64,000 bases of DNA from positions 1,220,501-1,284,500 of the forward strand of contig NZ_CP049616.1 in assembly GCF_011068285.1 (NCBI RefSeq), in the 5' to 3' direction. Positions 26,939-36,995 of the stretch are shown here, piece by piece. The notes beneath the pieces are model-generated. The model was not told the DNA's origin. It did no database searches and worked only from the letters and a program-made list of their open reading frames with translations. The first letter of the stretch is position 1. Every line of letters starts with the position of its first letter. Position numbers and translations under genes: made by a program. This stretch comes from Flagellimonas oceani (GTDB lineage Bacteria > Bacteroidota > Bacteroidia > Flavobacteriales > Flavobacteriaceae).

Positions 26939-28201
26939 TTATGTAAATTTTAAATCGGATTCAGTTTTGGTCCAATGAGTATATATAAAGTCATGGTTGA
27001 ACCCCAGTTGCGTCAGTAAATTTCCAATTTGTCCTTCATTTGTATTGATTTCAACAAATTTATCCTCGGTAATTCCCATGAGCCCCAGCTCCATTTTAAT
27101 AGAATCATGTATGGATGGGTCTATGGTCGCAATTATTAAAAAGTCAAACTCTTCGTTATTTATAGAACTAAGAGGTTTAACGACATTTCCACCAACATTT
27201 AAATGATGATAATCGACATCTATCCATTTAATAATTTTAAAGTAACCTGTTTTTGTATTGGTAGAAAGAATATGTTGCCCAAACGAACCAGAGCTATATA
27301 CCACGACCTTGGAATTTTGGTTCACATTTAAAAAAGGGTTGAACAGAATTTTTCCGGATTGACTATAAATTAAGCCACCAGATCTTACAAGGATTTGAGA
27401 ATAAAGGTAAAACTTAAGTTGAGTAGACAAGTTTTCAGGACTAAGAACACCGCTGAGCTTTTCCTTTAAAAAGCTCATAAGCAAACCAAGCCGATAATAC
27501 TCCATTTCCGGATTCTCTATGGATTTTACGATGGAATCGTGTCGTTGTCTATAGTAGTAAAGGGGGATGCCGCTAATGGTTAGCTTTTTGGATACGGACA
27601 AATATGCATAAGTAATTGCCGCATCCTCTCCCATAATAATTTCGTTGGGAACGTCATATAGGATTTCCTCCAATAATTCTCTTTTAAAAAGTTTGTTCCA
27701 TACATATGTAGAAATTTCATGCTCACAAAACCTGCCATTATAAATAGCTTTGGGAAGTATCGAATCCCGAATCTCACCTTGTTCAAAAATGCCCGTCAGT
27801 TTAGGTTTTATGGTTTCTATTTTCCCGTCAAATTCCCTAAAGTGGCCAGTAACCACCAAATCGGAATCGTTGGCTTCTGCAAGTTTGTAAAGAACATCCA
27901 AATAGTAATTGTCGACCCAATCATCTCCATCAACGTAGGAAATATATTTTCCCGAAGAATTTTTAAGGCCTTCTTTTCTAGCGCTTAACAACCCACCGTT
28001 CTCTTTGTGGACCACTTTGATCCTTGAATCAATTTTTGCATAATCATCACAAATTTTAGGGCAAAGATCAGGACTGCCATCATTGACCAATATTAGTTCA
28101 AAGTGGGGGAAAGACTGATTTAAAAGACTGTCAATGCATTTGGGCAAGTAAGCCTCTATCTTATAGATAGGAACAATGACGCTGATTTTAACAGTATTCA
28201 T
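26939..28201 (-). CDS. Glycosyltransferase family 2 with a C-terminal Rossmann-like domain
   Basis: A 420-residue protein. Residues 1-240 form a GT-A domain (KISVIVPIYKIEAYLPKCID, LVNDGSPD, YVDGDDWVD). From about residue 290 a separate domain begins, NSKVVVYSSGSFGQHILS, followed by IIKWIDVDYHH and FDFLIIATIDPS, which reads like a nucleotide-binding Rossmann unit of the kind found at the start of PglD-type proteins. The second domain may sense or modify the sugar nucleotide. It heads the three-gene transcript with the ATP-grasp and SDR genes. Confidence 0.82.
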   Translation of the reverse strand: MNTVKISVIVPIYKIEAYLPKCIDSLLNQSFPHFELILVNDGSPDLCPKICDDYAKIDSRIKVVHKENGGLLSARKEGLKNSSGKYISYVDGDDWVDNYYLDVLYKLAEANDSDLVVTGHFREFDGKIETIKPKLTGIFEQGEIRDSILPKAIYNGRFCEHEISTYVWNKLFKRELLEEILYDVPNEIIMGEDAAITYAYLSVSKKLTISGIPLYYYRQRHDSIVKSIENPEMEYYRLGLLMSFLKEKLSGVLSPENLSTQLKFYLYSQILVRSGGLIYSQSGKILFNPFLNVNQNSKVVVYSSGSFGQHILSTNTKTGYFKIIKWIDVDYHHLNVGGNVVKPLSSINNEEFDFLIIATIDPSIHDSIKMELGLMGITEDKFVEINTNEGQIGNLLTQLGFNHDFIYTHWTKTESDLKFT

Positions 28202-28407
28202 AGGTTAACTTTTATTTGATTTGTCCCGTTCGCATTACTATTCATATTTTGACATTGTTTTTATTATATTTATCGGTACAGCACTCAATCAATAACTTGT
28301 CTAACTAAAATATAACTGAATACATCTTTCGGATTTTTTTATTTGATATAAAACCTTTTATAAGTTCTGATTTTGGGATGATAAGAAAATTTGATGCCAT
28401 AAAGTCG

Positions 28408-29154
28408 TTAAATATATTCTCCACCCGTTACTCTGATCAATGAGCCGGTAGTCATAGAGGATTCGTCGGAAATTAAATGCATTACCGCAGGTATCGGGTC
28501 AAATGGGCTCAACATTCTGCCCATGGGTATAATTCCGGAAGCTTTTTCTTTTAGGCTTTCCTCGGTTATTCCTTCTTTTGCCCTTAGTTCAAGTTCCCCT
28601 TCAGTGTTGGTCCATCCCATCACTACATAATTGGACCTGACTCTGTATTTTGCATAATGACGGGCTATATGGGTAGAAAGTGTGTACAAAGTACTTTTGG
28701 TAAGAGCATATGGCGCCCTATCGATTTCCCCATAATCCATATGTGCAGAACCAAAAAATATTATAGACCCAGAAAGCTTTTCAACCATTGACTTTAGAAC
28801 ATGTCTGACCAAAAAAAAAGGAGCTTTTAGGTTGACATTAAAAACCTCGTCGTATGTTTTCTCATCTGTGTCCAATAAGGAAGATACAGGAGTTATTCCC
28901 GCATAAATGACCAAAGCATCTATTCGGCCGAACTTTTTAATTGTTTGCTTGTAAAAATTTTCTATTTCTACAATATTGTTCAAGTCCAGTTTATGGAAGT
29001 AAGCTTTATTTTCAGATTTTGTGGATTGGATTATTTTTTTCCCCATCTCCAAGTTTCGTCCGCAAAAAGATACATTGTATTCTTTTTCCAAGCAGGAATG
29101 TAGAATTTCTTTGCCCACTCCTTTGGTTCCACCCAAAATCATCACTGTTTTCAT
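28408..29154 (-). CDS. SDR family oxidoreductase
   Basis: A 248-residue short-chain dehydrogenase started at the ATG at 29154 (MKTVMILGGTKGVGKEIL), where the cofactor motif GGTKGVGKE immediately follows. An ATG at 29196 would add 14 residues without support. It has VIYAGITP, the Ser in IIFFGSAHMDYG, and a YALTKST Tyr/Lys pair. It ends with an unusually short MTTGSLIRVTGGEYI. Substrate unknown; probably a sugar-nucleotide or sugar-acid oxidoreductase of the locus. Confidence 0.8.
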   Translation of the reverse strand: MKTVMILGGTKGVGKEILHSCLEKEYNVSFCGRNLEMGKKIIQSTKSENKAYFHKLDLNNIVEIENFYKQTIKKFGRIDALVIYAGITPVSSLLDTDEKTYDEVFNVNLKAPFFLVRHVLKSMVEKLSGSIIFFGSAHMDYGEIDRAPYALTKSTLYTLSTHIARHYAKYRVRSNYVVMGWTNTEGELELRAKEGITEESLKEKASGIIPMGRMLSPFDPIPAVMHLISDESSMTTGSLIRVTGGEYI

Positions 29155-29256
29155 AGTTGAGGTTGCATCAAATTGTTGACATCCAAAACTAGTCAATTAT
29201 TGTTATTGGAATGATTTTATTCTATGAAGTTACTTAAACACTCTTTGAATTGTAAC

Positions 29257-29868
29257 TTAAACTTTTGGGGTTCCCATGAATCTTTCCATTGTATCGCTCT
29301 CACTGGCAGATACACCCTCTCTTTTAAATACCTTTTGAACCGTTTTTATAAGAATTTTAAGGTCTGTGTAAAAACTTATATGGTTCACGTACCAAACATC
29401 CAATACAAATTTCTCTTCCCAGCTTATGGCATTTCGACCATTGACTTGAGCCCAACCGGTTATTCCTGGTTTTACATCATGCCGTTTTGCCTGTTCCTTG
29501 TTGTATAAGGGAAGGTAGGCTACCAAAAGAGGCCTAGGCCCTACTATGGACATGTCTCCTTTTACCACGTTGATCAGTTGAAGCAATTCGTCCAATGATG
29601 CACCTCGTACAAAGCTGCCTACCTTGGTAATACGCTGCATATCTGGCAGTAGGTTCCCATCCTTATCCTTCTTGTCATTCATTGTCTTGAATTTGATTAT
29701 GGTAAAAATCCGTTCGTTTTTCCCAGGTCGTTTTTGAAAGAAAAATGGCTTGCCATTATTTGCTATGGCAAGTAGAACAATCAGGATCAGCAATATTGGT
29801 GACAGAAGAATGATAGCAAACAGTGAAACAAAAAAATCTGCAAATCTTTTAATTACTTTCTCGTACAT
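29257..29868 (-). CDS. Initiating undecaprenyl-phosphate sugar-1-phosphate transferase (PglC/WcaJ C-terminal type)
   Basis: A 203-residue monotopic transferase: an N-terminal membrane-embedded helix ([20 protein letters not shown]), then [43 protein letters not shown] and [13 protein letters not shown]. It moves a sugar-1-phosphate from its UDP donor to undecaprenyl phosphate, starting the repeat unit. The size matches PglC-like small forms. The aminotransferase and PglF-like dehydratase of this locus fit a bacillosamine-like first sugar; the actual sugar is inferred. Confidence 0.9.
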   Translation of the reverse strand: MYEKVIKRFADFFVSLFAIILLSPILLILIVLLAIANNGKPFFFQKRPGKNERIFTIIKFKTMNDKKDKDGNLLPDMQRITKVGSFVRGASLDELLQLINVVKGDMSIVGPRPLLVAYLPLYNKEQAKRHDVKPGITGWAQVNGRNAISWEEKFVLDVWYVNHISFYTDLKILIKTVQKVFKREGVSASESDTMERFMGTPKV

Positions 29869-29905
29869 ATTGATTGAGGTTTTGGAATGGGAGGGAAGGC
29901 TTCTA

Positions 29906-31042
29906 CTACTTTGTTAGGACTGAATTAATATTATCAACTAAAAAACTATTAATGATGTTCACATCAAATTTTTTCTCGGCCAATTTTCTACTTTCTTTTC
30001 CCATTGGTTCAATGGTATTCGGGTTATCTAGAAAATATCGGCACGCATCCACTAAGGCATCAAGATTGTTAGGGGGAATCAAAAAGCCATTTTTCCCTTC
30101 AGCTATTGTTTCCCTACAACCTGGTGTATCTGTTGTAATAACAGGCATGCCTATGGACAATGCCTCCAATATGGACCTTGGTACCCCTTCTCTATAAAAG
30201 GTTGGTAGAACAAACACATGCATATCTTTTAAAAATTCGGGCACGTTATCCTTGAGGCCATGGAAAATAATGGTTCCTGAATCGTGCAAGTGGTTTAACG
30301 ACTCCATTTTGATTCCAGAAGGCGAATCGGCCATACCGCCTATAATGTGAAATTCTGATAAAGGATAATTTGCCTTTAGTTGACTGGCTGTATCCATGAA
30401 CAATTGAATGCCTTTTTCTTTGATTAATCTTGCGACTATAACAAATTTTACTTTTTGGTCTTTAGCCTTTAATGTACGATGGGGGTAGCGTTCAAGATTT
30501 ACTCCGGATCCGTTTACTATGTCGGTTTTTTGATTTTTAGAAATAATCTTGTTATCCAAGAACAATTGTCGATCATCTTTGTTCTGAAAAATAACGAGCT
30601 TGTTTTTCCTTAAAGAATATCTGTACAGAGCTTTACTGATTTTTTGAAGGAACTTTGCCTTTCTAGAAGCTCCGCTAAACGTGAAACCTAATCCTGTGAT
30701 CAAAGATATGGTTGGGGTGTTGGTCATACTGGCTGCAATGGAGCCATAAACTACAGGTTTGATTGTGTAGGGAAAAACCAGATCAATATTATTATCTTTA
30801 ATAAGATTTTTAATCTGGAGTATAGATTTGAAATCCTTCATAGGATTTAGGCCTGTTCTGTCCAGATCAAAAGGGATATAAGTAGCCCCAAGTTCCGACA
30901 AATGTTTTGAAACTTTTTCTGAAATATCAGGTGCAGCAGCATAAACTGTATAACCTTGCCTTACTAGTTCCGAAATAAAGTCGCCCCTAAAATGGGGCAG
31001 TGAATTTGCCAATGAGGCAATGATCAACACATTTTTTTTCAT
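29906..31042 (-). CDS. Glycosyltransferase family 4 (PglA-like)
   Basis: A 378-residue GT-B enzyme beginning [20 protein letters not shown]. It has [32 protein letters not shown] and the donor-binding [17 protein letters not shown]. The pattern resembles enzymes that add the second sugar after PglC-type initiation, and it lies directly upstream of the initiating transferase gene (37-base gap), an order common in such loci. The acceptor is inferred. Confidence 0.87.
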   Translation of the reverse strand: MKKNVLIIASLANSLPHFRGDFISELVRQGYTVYAAAPDISEKVSKHLSELGATYIPFDLDRTGLNPMKDFKSILQIKNLIKDNNIDLVFPYTIKPVVYGSIAASMTNTPTISLITGLGFTFSGASRKAKFLQKISKALYRYSLRKNKLVIFQNKDDRQLFLDNKIISKNQKTDIVNGSGVNLERYPHRTLKAKDQKVKFVIVARLIKEKGIQLFMDTASQLKANYPLSEFHIIGGMADSPSGIKMESLNHLHDSGTIIFHGLKDNVPEFLKDMHVFVLPTFYREGVPRSILEALSIGMPVITTDTPGCRETIAEGKNGFLIPPNNLDALVDACRYFLDNPNTIEPMGKESRKLAEKKFDVNIINSFLVDNINSVLTK

Positions 31043-31113
31043 TTACCAGAATATTTTTTAATTATGGTATGTATTAGAATTTTGTAAAGGTTGGTATTTT
31101 GGATCAGAACCTT

Positions 31114-32193
31114 TTATTCTTTTTGATATAATGTCTGATATTGTCTACACATGGTAATTATATCATATTTTTTTGCCCGCTCTTGAGATTTTAAGGCCAC
31201 ATTTTCTTGAAATATTTTATCGTCCATTAATTTTTGGATATGTCCTACAAGACTATCCATGTTATCATCTTCAAATAAAAGTCCTGCCCCTTCTACAACC
31301 TCGGTAAGACCAGGTACATCGGATGCCAAAAAAGGTTTGCCCGATGCCAATCCTTCTACGCTTGAAAGTGAAAGTCCTTCAAAGTGGGATGACAAGATTA
31401 CAAGGTCTGCTGTTTTCAACAATCTTGGAACATCTTTTCGAACGCCCATAAAATGAACTCTTTCCTGCACACCGATTTTTTGGGCTAGCTCTTCGGACTG
31501 TTTACGTAAAACCCCATCTCCTACAAGCAATAAAAAATAGTTTTCCGGTAGCCTTTTTAATGATTTGATCAGAAAATTTTGATTTTTTTGTGCAGTGAAA
31601 CTGGATACCTGTATTATGGAAATAGCGGAATCCGTAAGTCCTAGTTCTTTTTTTGGATATGGTTGGGCCATATTGATCTCTTTAAGGTCTATACCGTTAT
31701 ATATTTTGGTGAGATTCTTAAAACTCTTTCCCAAGTGCTCTTTAAGGTTTTTATCGACTGAATCGGATATGGTAACTATCTCATCGAACCTCTTGTAAAT
31801 TACCTTGTCCAATATTTTGAACACCTTTGATTCTCTTCTTCTATTAGTAGTATTGTGTTCTGTGTATACCAGTTTGTAATTTTTGCCAAATAAGGAAGCT
31901 ATACCGGCCCAATACAAACACGGAAACAAATGAACATGAACAATATCATACTTTTTGAAATATTTGTTCAATTTTAAAATGTGTAGCGGGTTGTATACAC
32001 TACCGGTATCACTCAACCAAAAAACGTTGATATTGGGATGGTTCTTTAATTTGGAGACAAAAGGTGAGTCTACATTTCTTAAAAGAAGGATGTCAACATG
32101 CACACCCATATTGGAGTGGGTAATAGCAGCATCCACAAGTAGTTTTTCAGCTCCGCCGGCTCCTAGCGAATTGATTAGTTGTAATACTTTCAT
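31114..32193 (-). CDS. Glycosyltransferase family 4
   Basis: A 359-residue GT-B enzyme: MKVLQLINSLGAGGAEKLLV at the start, YTEHNTTNRR, IQVSSFTAQKNQNFLI, and the EX7E-type region SSHFEGLSLSSVEGLASGKP. It should act in the cytoplasm on the lipid-linked intermediate. The gene is 3 bases from the upstream GT4 gene, so the two are co-translated and likely add successive sugars. Donor not predictable. Confidence 0.87.
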   Translation of the reverse strand: MKVLQLINSLGAGGAEKLLVDAAITHSNMGVHVDILLLRNVDSPFVSKLKNHPNINVFWLSDTGSVYNPLHILKLNKYFKKYDIVHVHLFPCLYWAGIASLFGKNYKLVYTEHNTTNRRRESKVFKILDKVIYKRFDEIVTISDSVDKNLKEHLGKSFKNLTKIYNGIDLKEINMAQPYPKKELGLTDSAISIIQVSSFTAQKNQNFLIKSLKRLPENYFLLLVGDGVLRKQSEELAQKIGVQERVHFMGVRKDVPRLLKTADLVILSSHFEGLSLSSVEGLASGKPFLASDVPGLTEVVEGAGLLFEDDNMDSLVGHIQKLMDDKIFQENVALKSQERAKKYDIITMCRQYQTLYQKE

Positions 32194-32196
32194 GAT

Positions 32197-33273
32197 TTAT
32201 CTTTGCAAAACTTCCAAAAAAAGATTTTCGTATTCTTTCAAAATTTTTGGGGCGTTAAATTTATGGGTAACGGAGCTGCTTACAGTTTCCGGGGCTAGCT
32301 TTTGTTCCAACAGTAAATTCAATTTTTCCACAAATTCAGTTTCATTTTCAACAATATATCCGTTGACCCCATTTTCAATTATTTCATCAATTCCCCCCAA
32401 TGCTCTGTACACTATGGCAGGGGTTCCTGTTGCGCAGCTTTCGAGTAAGGCATTAGGAAAACCTTCAACATAAGAGCCTTGCAAATAAACGTTTGATGAT
32501 TTCAAATATTTGGAGACATTTTTGGAGAACGGAATATGGATTAGGTTTTTCTCCAATCCAATTTCTTTGGCGAAATTTAAGATTTCATCAGCCTTCTCTC
32601 CGTCGCCCAAAAGCGTATATTCAAATTTCCCTTTGTATTGTGCAAGTGCACTTAGAATCCTCTTGTGTCCTTTCCTATCAACCAAACTCCCCACAGTTAT
32701 AAATTTAGGAACGATGTTGTTTGGATTTTGTGATTTTGGGGTGAAGGAGCTTGATACAGGATTGTTGATGATTCTAATTTTTTTGTTGGGAACATCAAAG
32801 TTTTCCTTCATATCTCTGGCCATGTCTTTGGATTGGCATAGTATAATATCCAGTAGTTTGTATGAGTATTTGGTAAAATCGAACAATGAATACCAACTTT
32901 TTGAAGGCTGTATCTGGGTAAGTACACTAATTACATTGACCTCTCTTCCTATGAAAACCGTTTTTCTGAAAAAAACAGATTCAAATGCCATAATTGCGTT
33001 AACGTGTCCTATTGCACTGATTACAATGTCAGGTTTTTGTTTCTGCAGTAATGAGAATATGGGAAAGAATGAATATAATACCCTGCTTTTTTCTAAAAAT
33101 AGTACGTGCGTGTTTTCTATTTTGTAAGAGTAATCTTTTTTACTTCCGATAACTACCAATGTGGTTTCGAACAAAGTTTGGTTCAAATTTTGAGCCACAA
33201 AGGACATTACGCGCTCAGCACCACCGGCTCTCAATGAAGGAATAACAAAAAAGACTTTGTATTTTTTTTTCAT
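32197..33273 (-). CDS. Glycosyltransferase family 4
   Basis: A 358-residue GT-B enzyme with RAGGAERVMSFVAQNL at the N-terminus, FITVGSLVDRKGHKRILSAL in the middle and the donor-site stretch LQGSYVEGFPNALLESCA near the end. It is directly upstream of the GT4 gene at 31114-32193 with a 3-base gap. A 109-base gap upstream separates it from the acetyltransferase gene. Confidence 0.87.
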   Translation of the reverse strand: MKKKYKVFFVIPSLRAGGAERVMSFVAQNLNQTLFETTLVVIGSKKDYSYKIENTHVLFLEKSRVLYSFFPIFSLLQKQKPDIVISAIGHVNAIMAFESVFFRKTVFIGREVNVISVLTQIQPSKSWYSLFDFTKYSYKLLDIILCQSKDMARDMKENFDVPNKKIRIINNPVSSSFTPKSQNPNNIVPKFITVGSLVDRKGHKRILSALAQYKGKFEYTLLGDGEKADEILNFAKEIGLEKNLIHIPFSKNVSKYLKSSNVYLQGSYVEGFPNALLESCATGTPAIVYRALGGIDEIIENGVNGYIVENETEFVEKLNLLLEQKLAPETVSSSVTHKFNAPKILKEYENLFLEVLQR

Positions 33274-33382
33274 ATTTTGGAATTCATCAAGCCGTTCTAT
33301 AAGTCCGGCTGTTAAGCGATTTAATTTTAGTTGTAGTATTGAGAAATGGTAGTTTAAAGAGGTACAATTGAGCGTTTAAAAC

Positions 33383-33979
33383 CTAAAAAGACTTGTTTTT
33401 TAAATTTGGTATGATATTACTGACATCAATTTCTTTGATTTTTTTTGCTGGTGACCCTGCAATTAAAATGTTGTCCTCTAAAATAGATTTGTTCACAGTG
33501 GAATTTGCCGCTATGGCAATATTGCTTCCCAATGTAATATCTCCAAAAATTTTGGCCCCTGGTCCAATATAGACATTATCCCCCAATATTGGTGCTTTCG
33601 GTATCCCTCCAGATGCACCGATGTTCACGCAAACATGAATTCTACAGTTTTTGCCAATCCTTGCCTTGGAATTAACAACGATAGTCCCATAATGGGCAAT
33701 GGAGAGCCCTGGTCCAAAAACGTTTTCAGGAATGCTAAAAGAAAGCTTAAGAGCAAGCTTTCGATGTCTGGATTTTAACCAAAAATAATAGGCCTTGTTG
33801 ATAAAACCTTTTTTACAGTTTTTATAATATTCGAGTTTTCGCAATCTTTTTTGAAACTTCCAGATGTAATTGGGAGCTACTAATTCTCTTATATATAGCG
33901 ATACCCCTGATCCGTGGATACTAAGTGCAGCCTTGTCGGCTTTGAGGTATTCCTTGTATTTAATTTTTGAATCGATCAC
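33383..33979 (-). CDS. Serine-acetyltransferase-like acyltransferase (left-handed beta-helix)
   Basis: A 198-residue protein with a helical N-terminus and a hexapeptide-repeat C-terminus (FGPGLSIAHYGTIVVNSKAR, IHVCVNIGASGGIPKAPILG, IFGDITLGSNIAIAANS), the CysE/SAT pattern. In polysaccharide loci such proteins acetylate a sugar hydroxyl or amino group using acetyl-CoA. The catalytic His in the SIAHYGTIV segment is present. It lies among glycosyltransferase genes and not cysteine genes, so a sugar substrate is inferred. Confidence 0.8.
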   Translation of the reverse strand: MIDSKIKYKEYLKADKAALSIHGSGVSLYIRELVAPNYIWKFQKRLRKLEYYKNCKKGFINKAYYFWLKSRHRKLALKLSFSIPENVFGPGLSIAHYGTIVVNSKARIGKNCRIHVCVNIGASGGIPKAPILGDNVYIGPGAKIFGDITLGSNIAIAANSTVNKSILEDNILIAGSPAKKIKEIDVSNIIPNLKNKSF

Positions 33980-34046
33980 AGTGAAGGGAGGTTGGGTTAG
34001 TGTTAATAAAGAATAAATTCAAATATGTGGAAATATCGGAAATTTC

Positions 34047-34592
34047 TTAAGCGTTCAAAAAAGGTTTAAAATCTTCTGATACCACCTCCAATATACGATC
34101 TTTAAACGATTTTTTATGATCCATTTCTGATTTGGAAATATACTCTTTTAGCACTTTGTTCCTATAATCCTCCGTTTTACCAATGATTTTGGCAGGATTT
34201 CCCCCGACTATATAACCTGATGGTACGGATTTCGTTACAACGCTACCGGCTGCAATTATTGAGTTGCTCTCAATTTTGACTCCGGGCATAATAATTGAGT
34301 TTAAACCTAAAAATACGTTGTTCCCGATTACAACCCTTGCAAAATATTCCCTTCTTCCTTTCTCATCTTCCATCAGCCAAGTGGCACCATCATGCGTAAT
34401 AATTCTAACTCCGGATGTTACGGTAACTTTGTTTCCAATTTTTATCAGCCATGGTTCTGAACCAAAGTTGGAAGTCAAAATACGACAATTCTCACCAACT
34501 TCGACTCCAAGATATCTGGCATAATCGACCCCGGACATGGTTAGCCGATAGTAGTAGTTTTTAATTATTGAGGTTATTTTCTTTAAGACCAT
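34047..34592 (-). CDS. Hexapeptide-repeat acyltransferase (WcaF/maltose acetyltransferase-like)
   Basis: A 181-residue left-handed beta-helix protein: RYLGVEVGENCRI, GNKVTVTSGVRIITHDG (catalytic His), VIGNNVFLGLNSIIMPGVKI and the tail VPSGYIVGGNPAKIIGK. It belongs to the large group that O- or N-acetylates sugars in surface polysaccharides. It is 67 bases upstream of the SAT-like gene, so the locus has two soluble acetyltransferases in addition to the membrane MBOAT. Confidence 0.85.
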   Translation of the reverse strand: MVLKKITSIIKNYYYRLTMSGVDYARYLGVEVGENCRILTSNFGSEPWLIKIGNKVTVTSGVRIITHDGATWLMEDEKGRREYFARVVIGNNVFLGLNSIIMPGVKIESNSIIAAGSVVTKSVPSGYIVGGNPAKIIGKTEDYRNKVLKEYISKSEMDHKKSFKDRILEVVSEDFKPFLNA

Positions 34593-34787
34593 TTTAAAAA
34601 TATAATTCTATTTAACTGTGCAGTAAATAAGTGCAAAGGTGAAACTTAAATTATAAATTTCGCCAACAATTAATTGTACAACGAGGAAAAGTCCGATTTT
34701 GTTGTAAAAAACCTTAAAATGGAAAATTAAGTTTGTGTAAACAGATTAAGAATCTGGGCAATAAAAAGAAGAAATTGGACCAGTTAA

Positions 34788-36701
34788 TTAAAAATCTACT
34801 TGGGCCATAAATTCTTCTATGTTTGTATAGCCATCACCGTCATAGTCACCTCTATAACTTTGTTGTAGATTACCAAATGTTCTAATCTCCCAAGCGTCGG
34901 CCATACCATCTTTATCGGTATCATAAAAGTCTGGCCGCGTTTTATGTGGAATGTTGGGTAGGACCCAATTAGAAATGTTCTTTGGTTGATAGTCTAAATT
35001 GTTTGTTACTATGGATAATTGGTCGGAATCAAAAGAATCTCGGTACGTCTTAACGTATCCGTTATTGTCTATATATTTATAAGCACCGACATCACCTTTT
35101 TTGGCCAATATTTCAAAGGCCTCTTTGGCCGATACTACTGGAACAGGATTTGGAAAACCATGGTTGTGCTTATTCTTTGTAAAGTATGAAGATGGAGCCA
35201 ATATATTAGCATCCAAAGTTGACCACATTTTAGAATTATCTTCTATAAGATTGCCCAAAAGTGTTATTGAAATTTGACCGACCTTACCATCAAAAACATT
35301 GGAACTTGCATAAATAGAAGGATTCCCGGATGTTCTATCATTAACATCTATTCTAACCTTGTCTGGCGTGGTGCTCTGTCTTTGGTAGTAATTTCCTTCA
35401 GAATTTAATCTAAGGGAATGATAGACGGAAGTATTCTTCGAAGGAGTATTATGAATAACGTTATTGATTTTTTCTGCTCTTCCACTAAAGGCTAAATTAG
35501 GTGTCCTATTTACACCTGAGAATATATTGTTGTGCCAGCTTATGGCATCTACCAATTCTTCTGGATCTCCATCCCTGTTTGGATTGATTTCCACATATCC
35601 ACCAGTGTTGGAATCTTGGATAAAGTTGTGTTGAAAGGTCAAATTTCTTAAGCCGGTGCCTTTTGAAGCATGGGATTGGTCTATATATGCCCCAATTGCT
35701 TTATCTTGGGCAAAGGATAGGGAGCAATGATCAACAATAATATCCTCTCCTCCATAAAACAATAGTCCCCACGTAAAAGCATCATCTTCGGTCGTTGCAA
35801 CCCCATTTCTATCATAAATAGGTCGGCTTCTCAGGTATCTAAAAATCAGGTTTTTATTATCTCCATCACTACCATCAAACCTAACGCTTCTCTCTGTTAA
35901 AGTGATGCCACCTTCTGGAGCCGATTGGCCAAAAACAGTTTTATTGTTTACTCCACTAAAGCCGTCGTACCACCCCTTGCCTTTTCCCATACGGATGTCA
36001 CCCGATACATCAAAAACAATATAACCTATTTTTTCTTCTTGCAATGCAGAAAACAAACCTCCGGTATAGTACTCGTCATTTCCTCCTGAACCATTGGAGT
36101 GATAGGATAGGGGGGCGTAAGGATCAAGTGTGTTCACAATTGCCAAAACTTTACCTCTACCTCCTGTTGCCATAGAACCTGGCCCATAAGCAGATGGAAA
36201 AGCTTTCAATGTCCCCATTTCCTTTCCGGGGTCGTTAACGTATTGGGTTTTTACGGTGACAAAAGCCTCTTTTTCTTGTGTTTTGCCGTCAAAAGTTATG
36301 GAAACTGTATATGAAAATTCGTCGGTAACTACATCTCCGCTACCTTTATCGCTATATATAGTTGGGGTATATGCCAAAAGGTTTTCTTCATTTATGCTTA
36401 AATCGCCCTCTTGTGCAACAGAGGTCTTTATAATTGATACTTGTGTGTTTTCGGGAATAGTATCATTATGAAGTACATTAAAAAGGTGTACGGAATTGAC
36501 AGCGTTGATTGTATATTCATCATTGGCTAGTTGGAAAATTGCACTGCCTTCACCAATTTCACCATCTTTATCTTTTTCGGAATTATTGATGTCCTCTTCA
36601 ATAACTTCCGTAAATAAATCATTATCCTTGCTGCAAGCTAGGGATAAGAATAGGAAAAATAAAAGCATACACTTTTGAGTAATGGATTTTTGGGGTGCCA
36701 T
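34788..36701 (-). CDS. Pectate-lyase-like (PL1-type beta-helix) lipoprotein
   Basis: A 637-residue lipoprotein with lipobox LSLAC (Cys23). Residues about 50-150 look like an Ig/cadherin-like unit with the NDTIPENTQ pattern. From about 160 a right-handed beta-helix begins, with the polysaccharide-lyase landmarks ATGGRGKVLAIVN, YIVFDVSGDIRM, KTVFGQSAPEGGITL, NLIFRYLRSRP and IIVDHCSLSFAQDK. The C-terminus has an EF-hand-like DTDKDGMADAWE and DYDGDGYTNIEEF tail common in secreted PL1 enzymes. Lying inside the polysaccharide locus, it may trim or release a uronic-acid-containing polymer. Activity is inferred. Confidence 0.78.
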   Translation of the reverse strand: MAPQKSITQKCMLLFFLFLSLACSKDNDLFTEVIEEDINNSEKDKDGEIGEGSAIFQLANDEYTINAVNSVHLFNVLHNDTIPENTQVSIIKTSVAQEGDLSINEENLLAYTPTIYSDKGSGDVVTDEFSYTVSITFDGKTQEKEAFVTVKTQYVNDPGKEMGTLKAFPSAYGPGSMATGGRGKVLAIVNTLDPYAPLSYHSNGSGGNDEYYTGGLFSALQEEKIGYIVFDVSGDIRMGKGKGWYDGFSGVNNKTVFGQSAPEGGITLTERSVRFDGSDGDNKNLIFRYLRSRPIYDRNGVATTEDDAFTWGLLFYGGEDIIVDHCSLSFAQDKAIGAYIDQSHASKGTGLRNLTFQHNFIQDSNTGGYVEINPNRDGDPEELVDAISWHNNIFSGVNRTPNLAFSGRAEKINNVIHNTPSKNTSVYHSLRLNSEGNYYQRQSTTPDKVRIDVNDRTSGNPSIYASSNVFDGKVGQISITLLGNLIEDNSKMWSTLDANILAPSSYFTKNKHNHGFPNPVPVVSAKEAFEILAKKGDVGAYKYIDNNGYVKTYRDSFDSDQLSIVTNNLDYQPKNISNWVLPNIPHKTRPDFYDTDKDGMADAWEIRTFGNLQQSYRGDYDGDGYTNIEEFMAQVDF

Positions 36702-36995
36702 TCAACAAGAGGTCAAGGGGTTATAGGAACGATTAAGATTCGGGACGCTAAAATAATACCCCCATCCAATATTTCGGTGAAAACTTACTTTTTTTCGATG
36801 AAATACACTTTTTTGAACGGATTGAATTAAAATTTTGGTGATATGTGATAAGTGAACTTAGTTTTTATTACTATATAAAGTTTTCATACCAAACTAAGAT
36901 ATTTCCTTATAGTCCATATTTTGGCTTGAATTATGAGCAATTTTTTTAACCATTTCAAAGTAGAAAGAAATATTATATATTGAATTGTCGGAAAT

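Noticed and set aside
33383..34592. PglD acetyltransferase to complete a bacillosamine pathway
   Set aside because: Both acetyltransferases have left-handed helix repeats, but one has the serine-acetyltransferase layout and the other the WcaF/maltose type. Neither has the N-terminal Rossmann-like domain of PglD, so I do not assign it.
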